Numbered from the stretch's first letter, positions 44,499 to 55,920 are shown. The stretch: 64,000 bases of DNA from Blastocladiella emersonii ATCC 22665 (GCA_025594325.1 JANHCV010000001.1:2046001-2110000); one strand, 5' to 3'. Numbers and translations are program-made. The notes: generated by a model not told the origin, from the letters alone.

Positions 44499-44874
44499 AT
44501 GATCGCCTCCGCCCTCCGCTCGTCCGCCCTGTCGTCGCGCGCCCGCGCCCTCACCCGCGGCGGCTTCAACCCCTCCAACGACAACTACGGCGTACGGATT
44601 GATGCTCCACCGAGAGTCTAGCGCGGCTCGCTGCTGGTCGTCGTGCATGCGTCACGCTCGGCCAGCGATGGACCGCCAGCGAATCGACCACAGAAGTGCG
44701 TGGCTCAGCTCGGTCGCTGACGACCCGCTGTGGCCGGACGTCGTGTAGCACCTCCCCTTCTCGATCAAGAACAAGTACGCCTTCGGCCTGAAGCTGTCGC
44801 TCTACCTCGGCATCGGCTTCGGCGCGCCCTTCTTCGGCGCCTGGTTCCAGCTCAAGAAGTCTGGCGCCATCTAA
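44499..44874 (+). CDS. COX8: Cytochrome c oxidase subunit 8 (COX7C family)
   Basis: Small single-span subunit of respiratory complex IV. Exons are 44499..44591 and 44749..44874, with a 157 bp intron (GTACGG donor, TAG acceptor), long for this window; 72 residues. The first exon is an Arg/Ser-rich presequence (MIASALRSSALSSRAR). The second holds the COX7C core: HLPFSIKNKYAFGLKLSLYL, GFGAPFFGAWFQLKK. Too short for a naive ORF scan, but the match to the family is clear. Divergent from the TMEM70-like gene. Confidence 0.9.
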
Positions 44875-45372
44875 GGTGCTCGGCCTCGTGCGTCCGAGGG
44901 CTGCCGGGTCGTGAGGCCGTGGCGTGGTACGTCTGATCTGCTTCTGTTCTTGCCCGGATCGTCCGCTCACTGGCCTCCTTGCTCGCTTGCTCGTAGTCGT
45001 GCACCTTCATCGTCGCGACCTGCGTCCCATGAACGCTGCGCTCTCTCCCTCCCGTCTGTTCTCGGCGTGTTCTCCTGCTTCCATTTCCCCAACCCCGTTC
45101 GCTCTCTCCCTTTGACGTGTCCGCTCGTCCGCGGCCCTACTACATTGTTGTTCGTTACTCCCTCTGTGTCTTCTTCTTCTCTCTCTACGCTCGGCCGGTG
45201 AGCACGCCCCTCGCATGGGGTCGTCCATTTCCGCGCGGGCCGCACCGACTAGCTCTCAAAAAACGTGGAATCTCCTCTGAATACAACCTCCCTCCGCTCA
45301 TCCACGACCATGCCTCGAGTCTCAACCAAGCGAGCAGCGAACGGGTGCCAAAAACTGCTAGCTGCTATATTT
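44875..45372. other. Convergent 3' flank between COX8 and the tubulin acetyltransferase gene
   Basis: 498 bp between two stop codons. CT-rich on the plus strand; no gene or repeat supported. Confidence 0.4.
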
Positions 45373-46826
<1,454 letters not shown>

Positions 46827-47146
46827 TGAGGAAGGCTGGCCGGTCGATGACGGTGGAGTGGTTGCGCCAAGTGACGGGTACATGGGAAGTCGTTTAGTCC
46901 ATTGCGTAAACCAGCGCGGGGTAGCGCAAACGATGGCGAGGCCGCGCTGGGTCGTGCCATAAGCGGTGGCGGCCACGGCCGCGGGTGGCGCAGGCGGGCG
47001 CAAAACGGCGATCGGGGAGACGGCCGACCATCACGTGCGAAATGTGAGACGCGTTGTGAGACGTGTCGCGATCCCATCGCCCGGCTCATTCTAGACTGAG
47101 AGGCGCCACGCACAAACGATCACACTTTTCGCCCAACTCACAAACC
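46827..47146. promoter_or_regulatory. Divergent promoter region, ATAT / rhomboid
   Basis: 320 bp between outward-facing starts. Contains GAGACGCGTTGTGAGACGTG at 47045-47064, an ACGCGT box without the paired CANNTG half at the spacing seen elsewhere. Confidence 0.35.
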
Positions 47147-48697
47147 ATGGAGCTCCAGCAACTTGATGATCCCGGCCGGCAGTCCAAGGCCGCGGGCCGC
47201 CGAATGAGCCGGTTCCGCGAGGGATCCGAGGTGAACCTCCTGCGCCTTTCCGGGTCGAGCACAACACTAGGTTCTCTCCCTCCTGATGACTTCCGCGGCA
47301 GCATTGCCTCGCTGCAAATCGATACACGGGCTCCTCCCGCGCCGAAGGGCGAACCTCGCTCGGCGCGACCAAAGAAACGTGCCGAGTACCTCGACCGCCT
47401 CACTCAAACTGTCCCACCCCGCGCGTTTCTGCACCGTGACCCCGACAGTATCGGCGCAAACGAGAAAGGTTCGTTCATGACCTCGCCCGTCTCCGCCTCG
47501 GCCTGGTCGCCCGCGATCATCTCGCCGATGCGCGAGTATCTCGACCAGCTGCAGCTCTTCCTTCTCGCACGCGGACCGTATCCCGGACCAGGAGTGACAG
47601 AGGACACGATCCGGTCTCCCGATCGGCCGTTTGACCCGCTCAAGCTCTCGCCCGAAGCCAACAAGCTTCGAGGACGCGAGCCCGGGCTCAAGGAGCGCTT
47701 CCTCTTCGTTCTCTACCAGGTCGTGACCATCCGCTACGTCGTCCTTCCGCCTACGCACCCCGAAAAGGGCGGCCCGAAGCGGATCGAAGCTTGCGCTCAA
47801 GGCGGGTCGTGGCCCATCTTCACCCGCGGCCTCGCGGTCATCCAGATCGCGCTTCTCGTATACATTTGCGTACAAGAGGGGCTCGCGCCCTTGGACGAGA
47901 ACGGTCTCATCGGGCCGTCCTTTCTCTCGCTCATCAACTACGGCGCGCCGGTTCCGAGGTACGAATGATGCATCTCGAGCCTTGGACACGCCGCTCATTT
48001 TGCCCATCGTCTAGCCTCGTCAAGGAGCAGTTTGAGGCGCAGAGCTGGCGCCTGCTCACCCCGCCATTCCTTCACGCCGGCTTCCTCCATCTCCTCTCAA
48101 ACTTGTCATGGCAGCTCACGTCGGGCGTCATGCTGGAGCGCGCGTGGGGCTCGTGGCGGCTCGCATTCATCTTTCTCGTCAGCACCCTGTTCGGCACTCT
48201 CTGCTCGGTCCAGATCCGGTCCATCGAGGTCGTCATCGTCGGTGCGAGCGGCGGCGTTGTCGGGTACGGCTTTGCTTCTATTTCACGCGGGTCGCGCGAA
48301 CTGACCTCCCTGTGCGAGCAGAATGATGGGCTCGACGTTCGCCGACCACCTCATCAACCGCCGCATCATCTACCAGGCGCGATGGCAGCTCGTCTTCTGG
48401 GTCTTCAGCACCGCGCTCATGCTCGGAATCGGCCTGCTCCCGATCTTCGACAACATCACGCACACGGCCGGATTCTTTGCCGGGGTCGGAGCAGGCCTCG
48501 TCGCGATCCCGGACCTTACGGCATTCGACCGGGTCGGGCGGCGGAATCTCTGGGCGTACCGGATCGCGGGCATGATCATCCTCGTCGCCCTGGTCGGCAC
48601 GTCGCTCGCCACGCTCATGCACTCGATCCCGTGGCAATGCGGGTCGGCGTTCGACCGCGCGTGGTGCTGCTACCTGTTCCTCTCGCTCAAGTGTTGA
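47147..48697 (+). CDS. Rhomboid-family intramembrane serine protease
   Basis: Polytopic protease that cleaves substrates within membranes. Exons are 47147..47958, 48015..48263 and 48322..48697; 478 residues. The first ~225 residues are cytosolic and partly disordered, followed by the first membrane helix (GLAVIQIALLVYICVQ). Signature elements are WRLLTPPFLHAGFLHLLSN (the HxxxxHxxxN helix), catalytic Ser349 in GASGGVVG, completed at the second splice, and catalytic His401 in ITHTAGFFAG. All catalytic parts are present, so it should be active rather than an iRhom. The long N-terminal extension and lack of a presequence favour a secretory-pathway or plasma-membrane rhomboid over the mitochondrial PCP1 type. 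Confidence 0.92.
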
Positions 48698-48735
48698 TGA
48701 GGGAAAGAGAGCCGTGGCACGCGCGAATGTGTATT

Positions 48736-49425
48736 TCATGTCGACCCAGTATAACCGCCTTCCCCGCTCCCGAGCCCGTACGCGCCGGCCCACAGCTGGA
48801 CGAGGATCCACAGCAGCGAGGCGCCCGTCGTGGCCATGAGCTCAAGCTGGGTGCCCGAGGCCGCGACGAGGCGGTCGTACATGTTGTTGATGACGTTCGG
48901 GTCCGCCTCGTAGAAGACCTTGTCTACGGCGCGCGACACGGCACCGTGGTTGATGAGAACGAAGAAGCCGGCGATGACCACGGTCACAAACTTGAGGGCG
49001 AGACACCCGATCCACCACACGACGCGCGCCGGGTCCCACCTCCACACCTCGACGAGGATCGGGGTGTGGTCGTCATCATGTGGTACGACCGACTTGCGGC
49101 TGCGGAACCCAAAGAGCGGGGACGTCGGCCGGATCTTGGCGCTCCAAGTGCGCGAGGTGAAGGCGACCGCGGCGAGCGACCACGCCCACCGCGTCCACGA
49201 CCACGCGACGGGCGCGAGCAGCGGCACCGCCTCGAGTCCGGCCGAGAGCGCAAGAAGGGCCCGGCCGATCCCGAGCAGCGAGCGCGTGAACGCGTCGACC
49301 GAGGCGACGTAGGCCGCGTCGGCGGCGAGGGCGTCACAGGACCCGATCGCTGCGAGGTGAAGCACGAGGTCACCCGCGAGGAGCAGCGTGACAGGGATGG
49401 AAGGTCGAGAAGCGGTCTCCTTCAT
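48736..49425 (-). CDS. Multi-pass membrane protein of unknown family
   Basis: A single exon encodes 229 residues from the ATG at 49425 (MKETASRPS). An upstream in-frame ATG (about 49482) would add 19 residues of low hydrophobicity and cannot be excluded. About five hydrophobic segments are visible: IPVTLLLAGDLVLHLAAIG, LLGIGRALLALSAG, WAWSLAAVAF, VVWWIGCLALKFVTVVIAGFF and TGASLLWILVQLWAGAYG. A basic loop with RSRKSVVPHDDDH lies in the middle. No motif tied to a known transporter or enzyme was recognised. Convergent with the rhomboid gene, 38 bp apart. Confidence 0.68.
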   Translation of the reverse strand: MKETASRPSIPVTLLLAGDLVLHLAAIGSCDALAADAAYVASVDAFTRSLLGIGRALLALSAGLEAVPLLAPVAWSWTRWAWSLAAVAFTSRTWSAKIRPTSPLFGFRSRKSVVPHDDDHTPILVEVWRWDPARVVWWIGCLALKFVTVVIAGFFVLINHGAVSRAVDKVFYEADPNVINNMYDRLVAASGTQLELMATTGASLLWILVQLWAGAYGLGSGEGGYTGST

Positions 49426-49957
49426 GATTTCATGTAGTTCATTAGCGCCAGGCCGTGAGTGGGTTGCACCGAGCGAGAACATGAATGAAACGCGGCGAGT
49501 GGCACGGGCTCGCGAAGGACGCGCGGAACTCGGGGCACACGCGCGCGTGGCACCTGACGCGTGGGCGCGCTCCGCCACCGCCTCAGCCACCGCCACTTCA
49601 GCGATCGCCCAGTCAGAAGCAAGAGCCCCCGCATCTCGGGAGCATCGAAAAAATAGCACCGTAATCACGTCGAGCGTTGCTCCATGCGTTGTCTTGCGGC
49701 GAGATCGGTTGATGGAGTGCTCGGAGGAGCCGAGGAGCGCGGCGCGGTATAAAACGAAGGCGGGCCCCGGCCTCCGCCTCGACCAGCTCCGTACGCTAGA
49801 CGTCCTGCCCTAACCTCCCATCCGCTATCGCACTCGCTTCGTTGATCGAACCGAGCTCTAGAACCGTAGACGATACGCTGGTCATCGCAGCAGCAAGTCC
49901 TCGATCGCGGTCGATCGCTCACACTCGCGTCGATCCCCCCGTCCAGGTTTCTCCACC
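49426..49957. promoter_or_regulatory. Upstream region of the first LPMO-like gene with a TATA box
   Basis: 532 bp between outward-facing starts. A TATAAAA sequence at 49748-49754 lies 204 bp upstream of the LPMO-like start, fitting an inducible promoter with a leader of about 150-170 bases. Confidence 0.45.
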
Positions 49958-50965
49958 ATGAAGTCCAACACCGCCATCCTCCTCCTCGTCGCGCTGATCG
50001 CGCTGTGCGCGCCTGCCGCCGAGGCCCACTTCCGCCTGCTCTCGCCGCCGCCGCGCAACCCGGGCTTCTGCGGCGCCTTTACGACGGGCGACTGCCCCTT
50101 TGGCGGTTTCGACAAGTCTCGCGCCAACCCCAAGACCAGCACGTTCCGCCGCGGGCAGTCGGTGGCCGTGACATGGCCGCGGAACAACCACCCGGCCGGG
50201 TTCATCAAGCTCGCCATCATCCCGTTCGGCTCGCCCGAGACGCTCGACAACATTGACAAGAACATTGTGCAGTTCTCGTGCCACGAGGCGACGTGCAAGT
50301 CCGGCTTCCCCAACGATCCGCTCGGCGGTGACAACAAGCCCGAGGACACCAACATCTGCTCGACCTCCGTGACCATCCCGTCGTACCTCCCCGACGGCGA
50401 GTACTCGCTCTTCTGGTCCATCTACGGCGCTGGATCATTTTTTGGACGAATCTTCCAGGGACAGACTGATTATTACATGATGTCCGACTTCACGCTGTCG
50501 GGCGGAGCGGCGGTGGACCCGTCGTTGCGTCCGGCGTGCCCCAAGTTCATCCCGGGCGACGCGCACAACCCCGCGTCCAAGGGCGTTTGCAAGTTTTTCG
50601 GCACCGGTAAGGCCATGTCGTGCCGTCCTGACGGTTGCAGTGGGTCGTACCGCGACGGTATCCCGGTCGAGCTCGCGCAGTGCCTCGCGGCGAACCCCGG
50701 CGCGGGCAACGGCGCCAAGCCCGCTCCCCCCGCCCCGACCTCGTCCGCCTCGGCTCCCGCCCCCACCTCCCTCGCTCCTCCCGCTGCTCCTCAGCCCACG
50801 TCTGCTGCACCTGCCCCGAAGCCGACTGTCTCTCCCCCGGCCCCCAAGCCGACGTCGGCCGCGCCCGCGCCGAAGCCCAAGCCGACCATCCCCGCCGGCT
50901 GCCCCAAGCGCAAGACCGTTACGGTGACCAAGACGGTGACGCGCGCCCCGCGCTCGACCGTCTGA
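49958..50965 (+). CDS. Secreted LPMO-like copper protein, copy 1
   Basis: Single exon, 335 residues. Signal peptide of 23 residues (AILLLVALIALCAPAAEA) leaves His24 as the first mature residue, the hallmark of the copper histidine brace of lytic polysaccharide monooxygenases. The core continues FRLLSPPPR, VTWPRNNHPAGFIKLAIIP (likely second histidine), SCHEATCKSG, PDGEYSLFWSIYG and SDFTLSGG, with paired cysteines. A conserved CPKFIPGDAHNPASKGVCKFF block follows, then a Pro/Ala/Thr linker ending in KTVTVTKTVT repeats. The folded part resembles the chitin-binding type-4 / AA10-like superfamily, but I cannot fix the CAZy family. Substrate (chitin, glucan or none) is unknown. A paralog lies 0.8 kb downstream. 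Confidence 0.72.
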   Translation: MKSNTAILLLVALIALCAPAAEAHFRLLSPPPRNPGFCGAFTTGDCPFGGFDKSRANPKTSTFRRGQSVAVTWPRNNHPAGFIKLAIIPFGSPETLDNIDKNIVQFSCHEATCKSGFPNDPLGGDNKPEDTNICSTSVTIPSYLPDGEYSLFWSIYGAGSFFGRIFQGQTDYYMMSDFTLSGGAAVDPSLRPACPKFIPGDAHNPASKGVCKFFGTGKAMSCRPDGCSGSYRDGIPVELAQCLAANPGAGNGAKPAPPAPTSSASAPAPTSLAPPAAPQPTSAAPAPKPTVSPPAPKPTSAAPAPKPKPTIPAGCPKRKTVTVTKTVTRAPRSTV

Positions 50966-51758
50966 TGGTGAGTATGACGATGTGTTTGTGAACATATAGC
51001 TCGTTGTCCCCTCAATACTTCAACCATCCGTCAACTTTGCTTGAGCGAAGGAAGCGACGCGTTCGCTCTAAAATGTGCTCGTTGAGTTAAGCTTCGTCGA
51101 GAGTTGGAAACGAGTTCCTTCCGAAGGACCAAGATGATTCCCACGCTTGCATCCAGCACCTTGTGAACCGCGCGAGACTTGCTGGCACTCGCAGCTCAAC
51201 GACGCGATGGCTGGTGCCGCTCTGAACCAGGCTCTGAACGCTGACGCTCGCCGGACACACGTTTAAGTCGGAAATTTCATCACTCGTTGATCCTCGAGGT
51301 GAGAGCCGAGAACAGCGCGACTCGCACGCTCGCGACGGCGAGTGGGAGACGCGTCGCGATATCAGGTGACGGCGGTTTCAAGCCTGAGGCGCCAGGTGAC
51401 ACCACGCGCGGTGATTGGCTGGATCAGCCCGGCCACGCTGGTCCACTCACCACGCGTCGATCATCCCGCCTCGCCGCCACCGAGCGAACGAAAAAAGAGA
51501 AGGTCGCTGTGCCACCGACCGCGGCCGCGCAACACAACACAGCACAAGGGTCCCTCACCGCTCCGCTTTCCTCGAAAACGGCGACTGCTATAAGAGGCGC
51601 GCGCTGCTGCGGAAGCCATCCACGCTCCCGACCCACTCAAGACCTCCACTAGAAGCCCGTACGTCCTTGTGGCGCCGTTGCAACGGTGTTGCATGACGTT
51701 GCTCGTGAGCACAGATAGACTGATAGGACCCGACGATCCGGCGTGTAGTGCTGCGACC
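50966..51758. promoter_or_regulatory. Intergenic region between the two LPMO-like genes
   Basis: 793 bp. Contains the bipartite motif at 51349-51369 and a TATAAGA sequence at 51589-51595, 164 bp before the next start. No supported ORF. Confidence 0.45.
51349..51369 (+). promoter_or_regulatory. Bipartite ACGCGTCG-N4-ATCAGGTGA motif
   Basis: Same 8+4+9 arrangement as at 36678, with CGAT as the spacer. It lies 390 bp upstream of the second LPMO-like gene, on the same strand. Confidence 0.45.
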
Positions 51759-52721
51759 ATGAAGAAATCGCTCACCCTCTCGATCCTGGCGCTGGCCGTC
51801 ATCCTCGCCCTGACCGCGACGGCGCCCACGGCCGAGGCCCACTCGCGCCTCCTGTCGCCGCGCCCGCGTTACGGCGCCTACTGCTCGTACCACTCGTTCG
51901 CCACCGACGAGGTGTGTCCCGCCGCCGGCTACGCGCCCAAGGAGCTCGCCAATCCCGACGCGCTCGTGTACAAGCGCGGCACTGCTGTGCCGATTGTCTG
52001 GCCCCGGAACAACCATCCTGGCGGCTTCATCTCGCTGTCGATCATCCCGTTCGACATGGAGGAGACGTTCGAGAACTTCGAGGCCAACGTCGTGCAGTGG
52101 TCGTGCCACGAGGCGACGTGCAAGTCGGGCTACTCCAACGACCTGCTCGGCGAGGACGCTCCCGGCACGCCCGAGGACGGCAACCGGTGCTCGACGACGC
52201 TCACGATCCCGACCTACCTCAAGGACGGCAAGTACACGGCCCGCTGGGCCTGGAGCAACGGCGGCGGCTTCCGCGTCATGGAGCGGGGGCACGTCGACTA
52301 CTACTCTGCCTTCGACTTCACTGTTTCTGGTGGCTCGTATGACGCCTCGTCGCGTCCGGCGTGCCCCACGTTCATCCCCGGCGACGCCCACAACCCGGCC
52401 TCCAAGGGCGTGTGCAAGTTCTTCTCGACCGACGGCAGCAACTTTGGCTACCCGCGCGTCTGCAACCCCGACGGCTGCAGCGGCGAGCTGCGCGACGGCC
52501 AGCCCGGCCCGCTCCGCGACTGCCTCGCCAAGACCGGCACCTCGCTCAACGCCCCCGCTGCCCCCGCGCCCGCTGCTCCGGTCCCGAGCGTGACGGCCGC
52601 CCCCGTCCGCGGCGCCCCCGCCGTTCGTGAGCCCGACTGCTCGCCCACGGCCACGGTGACCGTGACCAACACCGTCACGGTCACCGTCACCGTGACCCCG
52701 GCGGTCGACGACGAGGAGTAG
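51759..52721 (+). CDS. Secreted LPMO-like copper protein, copy 2
   Basis: Single exon, 320 residues, same layout as the upstream paralog: 27-residue signal peptide ending PTAEA, then His28 as predicted first mature residue, SRLLSPRPRYG, VWPRNNHPGGFISLSIIPFD, WSCHEATCKSGYSND, LKDGKYTARWAW, HVDYYSAFDFTVSGG and CPTFIPGDAHNPASKGVCKFF. The tail differs: shorter, with (TV)n threonine-valine repeats and an acidic end. Core identity to copy 1 is moderate, so the duplication is not recent. The pair is in tandem, each with its own TATA-like box. Confidence 0.72.
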   Translation: MKKSLTLSILALAVILALTATAPTAEAHSRLLSPRPRYGAYCSYHSFATDEVCPAAGYAPKELANPDALVYKRGTAVPIVWPRNNHPGGFISLSIIPFDMEETFENFEANVVQWSCHEATCKSGYSNDLLGEDAPGTPEDGNRCSTTLTIPTYLKDGKYTARWAWSNGGGFRVMERGHVDYYSAFDFTVSGGSYDASSRPACPTFIPGDAHNPASKGVCKFFSTDGSNFGYPRVCNPDGCSGELRDGQPGPLRDCLAKTGTSLNAPAAPAPAAPVPSVTAAPVRGAPAVREPDCSPTATVTVTNTVTVTVTVTPAVDDEE

Positions 52722-53036
52722 TGTATTTGTATTTGTATTTCATTGTGACCCCGTAGTATTGCAACATGTAGAGCACACTTGATTCCACTCTTCTTAGTTC
52801 TGCTTGCACCGCCAATGTACGATAGATCCGCTTGTTAGCCATCATGTATAATAGCCATCACGCAGGTTGATCGTCGTGATGGAACAGCGACCAGGTCTCA
52901 ATCACATCAGATTTGAGACGAGGAGGACGCGTCCCCCGCACACGTTCCCTTGAACTCCCGAGCGCTGCGAGAACTTGAGCTTTGGGAACCTGCGCAGGCA
53001 AGCCTATTCGCTTTCAAGGCGAACTCCTTAGACCAC
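52722..53036. other. Flank between LPMO-like copy 2 and the palindromic element
   Basis: 315 bp. Holds the 3' end of the upstream gene (TTTGTATTTGTATTT just after the stop) and a non-repeated approach to the inverted-repeat arm. No target-site duplication is obvious at the junction. Confidence 0.4.
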
Positions 53037-54126
53037 TCGGACACGCCATCTTTTTTTGGTTTCCCATACCTATTACCCGCTGCCGTTCAATGTATACCCT
53101 TGTGCCACTCATCCGGTGCCGTATCGTGCCCTTCCGGCCGGTCTTTGGGTCGGGAGCGCGGGAATCTTGCGGCCTCGGAACGCGATGCCCGCTGATGGCC
53201 CAGCGTGATCTCATGCGCGATTCTTGTCGACCCGGTTGCCCCTCCTTGCGCAGTTTCGCTACCAGTGAGCATGCCTGGAGCGTGACACATGTGGAATGGG
53301 TCCTCTCATTGCTCAACGTCCGAACCCGAGCCGCGACCGAAGCGAAGCATGTCCGTGGGCGGCGGCGACGCGTCGTCAACCAGGCGCTGGTCACCCGCGC
53401 GAACTGTTTCCTCTCCTTCTCCTTCACTCGCTGTCCCAGATGGTCGGAGAGAAAACATCATCACGTTTATCTAAGGACACTTCGTTCCCCGCCGACGGAC
53501 AGGCTCTCCACCTCGCGACGGCGACCGGTGGAGGGCGAGACAAAAAGTGTCTCGCAGCGGTCACGTGTTTGATCGACGCGTCCTCTCCTCTCCTCCCCTC
53601 CCCTCCGCGTCGCAATATCACGTGCGCACGTCTCGCACGGCTGCAGCGGGTGCGCTGTCCCCCATTTAGGCGACGGCGCGTCAGCATCAAACAGCCACGG
53701 CACAGTCGAGGGGTTAGAGCACGCAGGACCCCGCACCCTGGAATGGGGCTGCCGCCGCCTGCGCAAGCTTGAAGCGCCTTGCTTTTGCTTCGAATCCCGA
53801 TTACTTTTTGGCCCAGTTGTTTGATGCTTGTTCTGCTCTGCTATCGAATGCACTGCATGTTGACGTATCCTTCACAAATTTCGTATTGAGGAACGCAAAC
53901 AAATAGCGTCGCGGACGCGTCGAGATATCACCTGGACATGAACCTCACGTGCGCATGTCTCGCGTGGCTGCAGCGGGAGTGCCGCCGTCCCCCATTTAGG
54001 CGATGGCGCGCCGGAAAACAGCCCCGCACTGAGTCGAGTGAGCTAGAACACGTAGGACACCGGACCCTCACAAGGTGCCGCCGCCTGCGCTGCGTCGGAG
54101 CGCTTAGCTTTTGTTTCGAACCCCGC
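53037..54126 (+). repeat. Left inverted-repeat arm
   Basis: About 1,090 bp, matched by the right arm at 58154-59243 in reverse complement. It contains two degenerate direct copies of a ~200 bp module (about 53620-53815 and 53945-54140) that share CACGTGCGCA, GGCTGCAGCGGG, CCCCCATTTAGGCGA, a CCGCCGCCTGCGC segment and a final TTCGAA(T/C)CCCG. The open frames across it have no recognisable domains. Confidence 0.88.
53915..53935 (+). promoter_or_regulatory. Bipartite motif copy in left arm
   Basis: ACGCGTCG, spacer AGAT, then ATCACCTGG: the 8+4+9 arrangement with a mutated final base. Mirrored at 58345-58365. A second instance on the opposite strand lies at 53561-53581 (mirrored at 58699-58719), with ACACGTGA as the E-box half. 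Confidence 0.4.
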
Positions 54127-54184
54127 CCCCGCTTTTTCTTTTGCCCTAAGTGCGCCGCCACCAACGTATTTGACTGGAGAGCTC

Positions 54185-54870
54185 GGCTACGTCGTCAACC
54201 GCGAAACTTACAGACAATTCAAATTGACCGCGGCATCACCCGCGATATGGTCGACGGCCTCATCAACGGGTACCAGCTAGCGTCGATCCTCGTCATGATC
54301 GGGACCGCCGCGCCCGCGTTCCTCATGTTCCTCGAGCTGATCGGCCTCGCTTACTCTTCTCTGCCGAACCTGTTCCTCGCGTCCAGCCGCGAGCTCAACC
54401 GCATCGACTCGCTGGCGCGCAGGCTAGCGGACACGTCGGTGATCCGCGCGTACCGCTACGAGACCCGGTTCCTGGCCGAGCTGTACAAGCAAATCGGCCT
54501 CAACCATCGCGCTTTCTTCTTCCTGTGGATCAACAACCGCTGGCTGACCGTGCGGACCGACCTACTCAGCGCCTTTATCGTACTGTCGAAGGGCATGGTG
54601 CTCAAGCTATCGCGCTTGTAGATAGAACCGGCGCTGATGGGAATTATCCTGTCGTCCGCGTTCAACGTCGTCGAATACCCCATGCGGCTGATCTACTCTA
54701 CATGCAGATCATGGTCGAGACATGCGCGCAAGCAGCGTCGAGCGGGTCGACCACTTGCTGCACCACGTCGAGCAGGAGCCCATGAGCGGCCTCGCGTCGT
54801 CGCAGCTCCCGCTCAGCTGGCCCATGCATGGCGCCGTCGAGGTGCACGACCTGAAGGACTAGTACTAGGC
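54185..54870 (+). pseudogene. Fragment of an ABCC-type (MRP) transporter, second membrane domain and linker
   Basis: Reads as remnant of an ABC subfamily C transporter: QIDRGITRDMVDGLINGYQ, NLFLASSRELNRIDSLARRL, VIRAYRYETRFLAELYKQIG and NNRWLTVRTDLLSAFIVL correspond to the end of TMD2. A frame change leads to ASSVERVDHLLHHVEQEP and LPLSWPMHGAVEVHDLKD, the linker before NBD2. It is missing about 15 residues in the middle of the TMD segment, has stops at 54619 and about 54859, and lacks everything upstream. Not functional. Confidence 0.8.
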
Positions 54871-54957
54871 GACGGCGGGTCCCGCGTACTGCGGCCGCAC
54901 TGGCGCTAGCAAGTCGAGCCGCGGGAACGAGGGAACGCGGGAACGCGGATCGGCTGC

Positions 54958-55570
54958 ATGCTCGTGTCGCGTGTGCTCGCTGGCTGCGTCATTCCGCGTA
55001 ATGTGCACCAGTACGTGTTCGGATCAGACAATTGCCCCGTCGTCGTTGAGGTGGTTCCCACGGGAAATTCGGTGTTCGGCCAGTGGACCGAGCTCTCGCC
55101 GCGGTCTGTCAGCGAGGCACCCGAGCTGCGCGCGAGACGCGCGCCCTAGTTTACAGGTCGCGGCGGCCGAGAAGAAGTCGAAGATGCCAGCTCGCGCGCC
55201 CATGAAGCCTGCACCGCGACCGTCGCAAGCGATCCCAGCCACGAAACAGGCCTTGCTCACCGCGTTCCTCGCTCGTCCATAGCCGCCGCCACCTATCGCA
55301 CAACCATCAGCCCAACTGCCAGCGGCCGTCACCGCACCAAAGCCTAACGCCGAGGCGGCGCAAGCCGCGTGGTCGACCGTGTTCCGCGGACCGCCGCCGC
55401 CGCCGCCCGTGTGCAGGCACGGCGAGCCGAGCGTGTCGCGCGTAGTGGGCAAGGCGGATCCGACGCGCGGCAGCACGTTCTGGGTTCGTGCGCAGCTTGT
55501 TGGCGTTTGTGCGAGTCACAGTGCGACCTTCTCATGGTACATAGATCCCGCTGGCTCACATAACCTAATC
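54958..55570 (+). pseudogene. Fragment of AP endonuclease 2 (APN2/APEX2) C-terminus
   Basis: The piece begins in the end of the endonuclease domain: YVFGSDNCPVVVEV matches the family's GSDHCPV signature with the catalytic His changed to Asn. After a stop at 55147-55149 and a frame change come a proline/lysine-rich stretch, a PIP-box-like QALLTAFLARP, and a GRF-type zinc finger (VCRHGEPSVSRVVGKADPTRG, then STFWVRAQ) in two frames. APN2 proteins end in this order (endonuclease, PCNA-binding box, Zf-GRF). The domain order together with stops shows a decayed host-gene fragment lying between two ABCC fragments. An intact APN2 is not in the window. Confidence 0.75.
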
Positions 55571-55707
55571 GCTGACACATTCGCCTATGTAGGAGGACAA
55601 AACAAGGCAGCAGAAGTAAGGGGATGATTGTGCTCGCATATACGTCTGCAAATCCACGTGAAGCGTCGAGAAGTTGTCAGCCGCGATGGTAACGTTCAGC
55701 TGATGCC

Positions 55708-55920
55708 GTGGCACCCCAGAGTCTCGCGACGGCCATATTCCGCCTCGTCGAGTGGAAGTCGGGCGACTGCAGTCGCGTCAACGTGAGCGACGTGGACCTG
55801 CACATGATGCGCAGCAAAATGACCATGGTGCCGCAGGACTCGGTGCTGCTCAGCGGCACGATCCAGTCCAACCTCGATATCTTCGCGCAGTTGGGCGACC
55901 CGGAGCTACCTGACGTGCTG
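55708..55920 (+). pseudogene. Fragment of ABCC transporter nucleotide-binding domain 2
   Basis: Contains FRLVEWKSGDCSRVNVSDVDL and MTMVPQDSVLLSGTIQSNLDIF, the region from just after Walker A to past the Q-loop of an ABCC NBD2. It stops matching at PELPDVLNL, where Walker B and the signature motif should follow. It fits the same original gene as the fragment at 54185-54870, with the APN2 piece and other DNA between them. The reading frame continues by chance into the transposase. Confidence 0.78.

Noticed and set aside
53296-53772. 158-codon ORF in the inverted-repeat arm, repeated in the other arm
   Set aside because: Identical copies follow from the palindrome, not from selection; Arg/Pro/Ser-rich with no domain.
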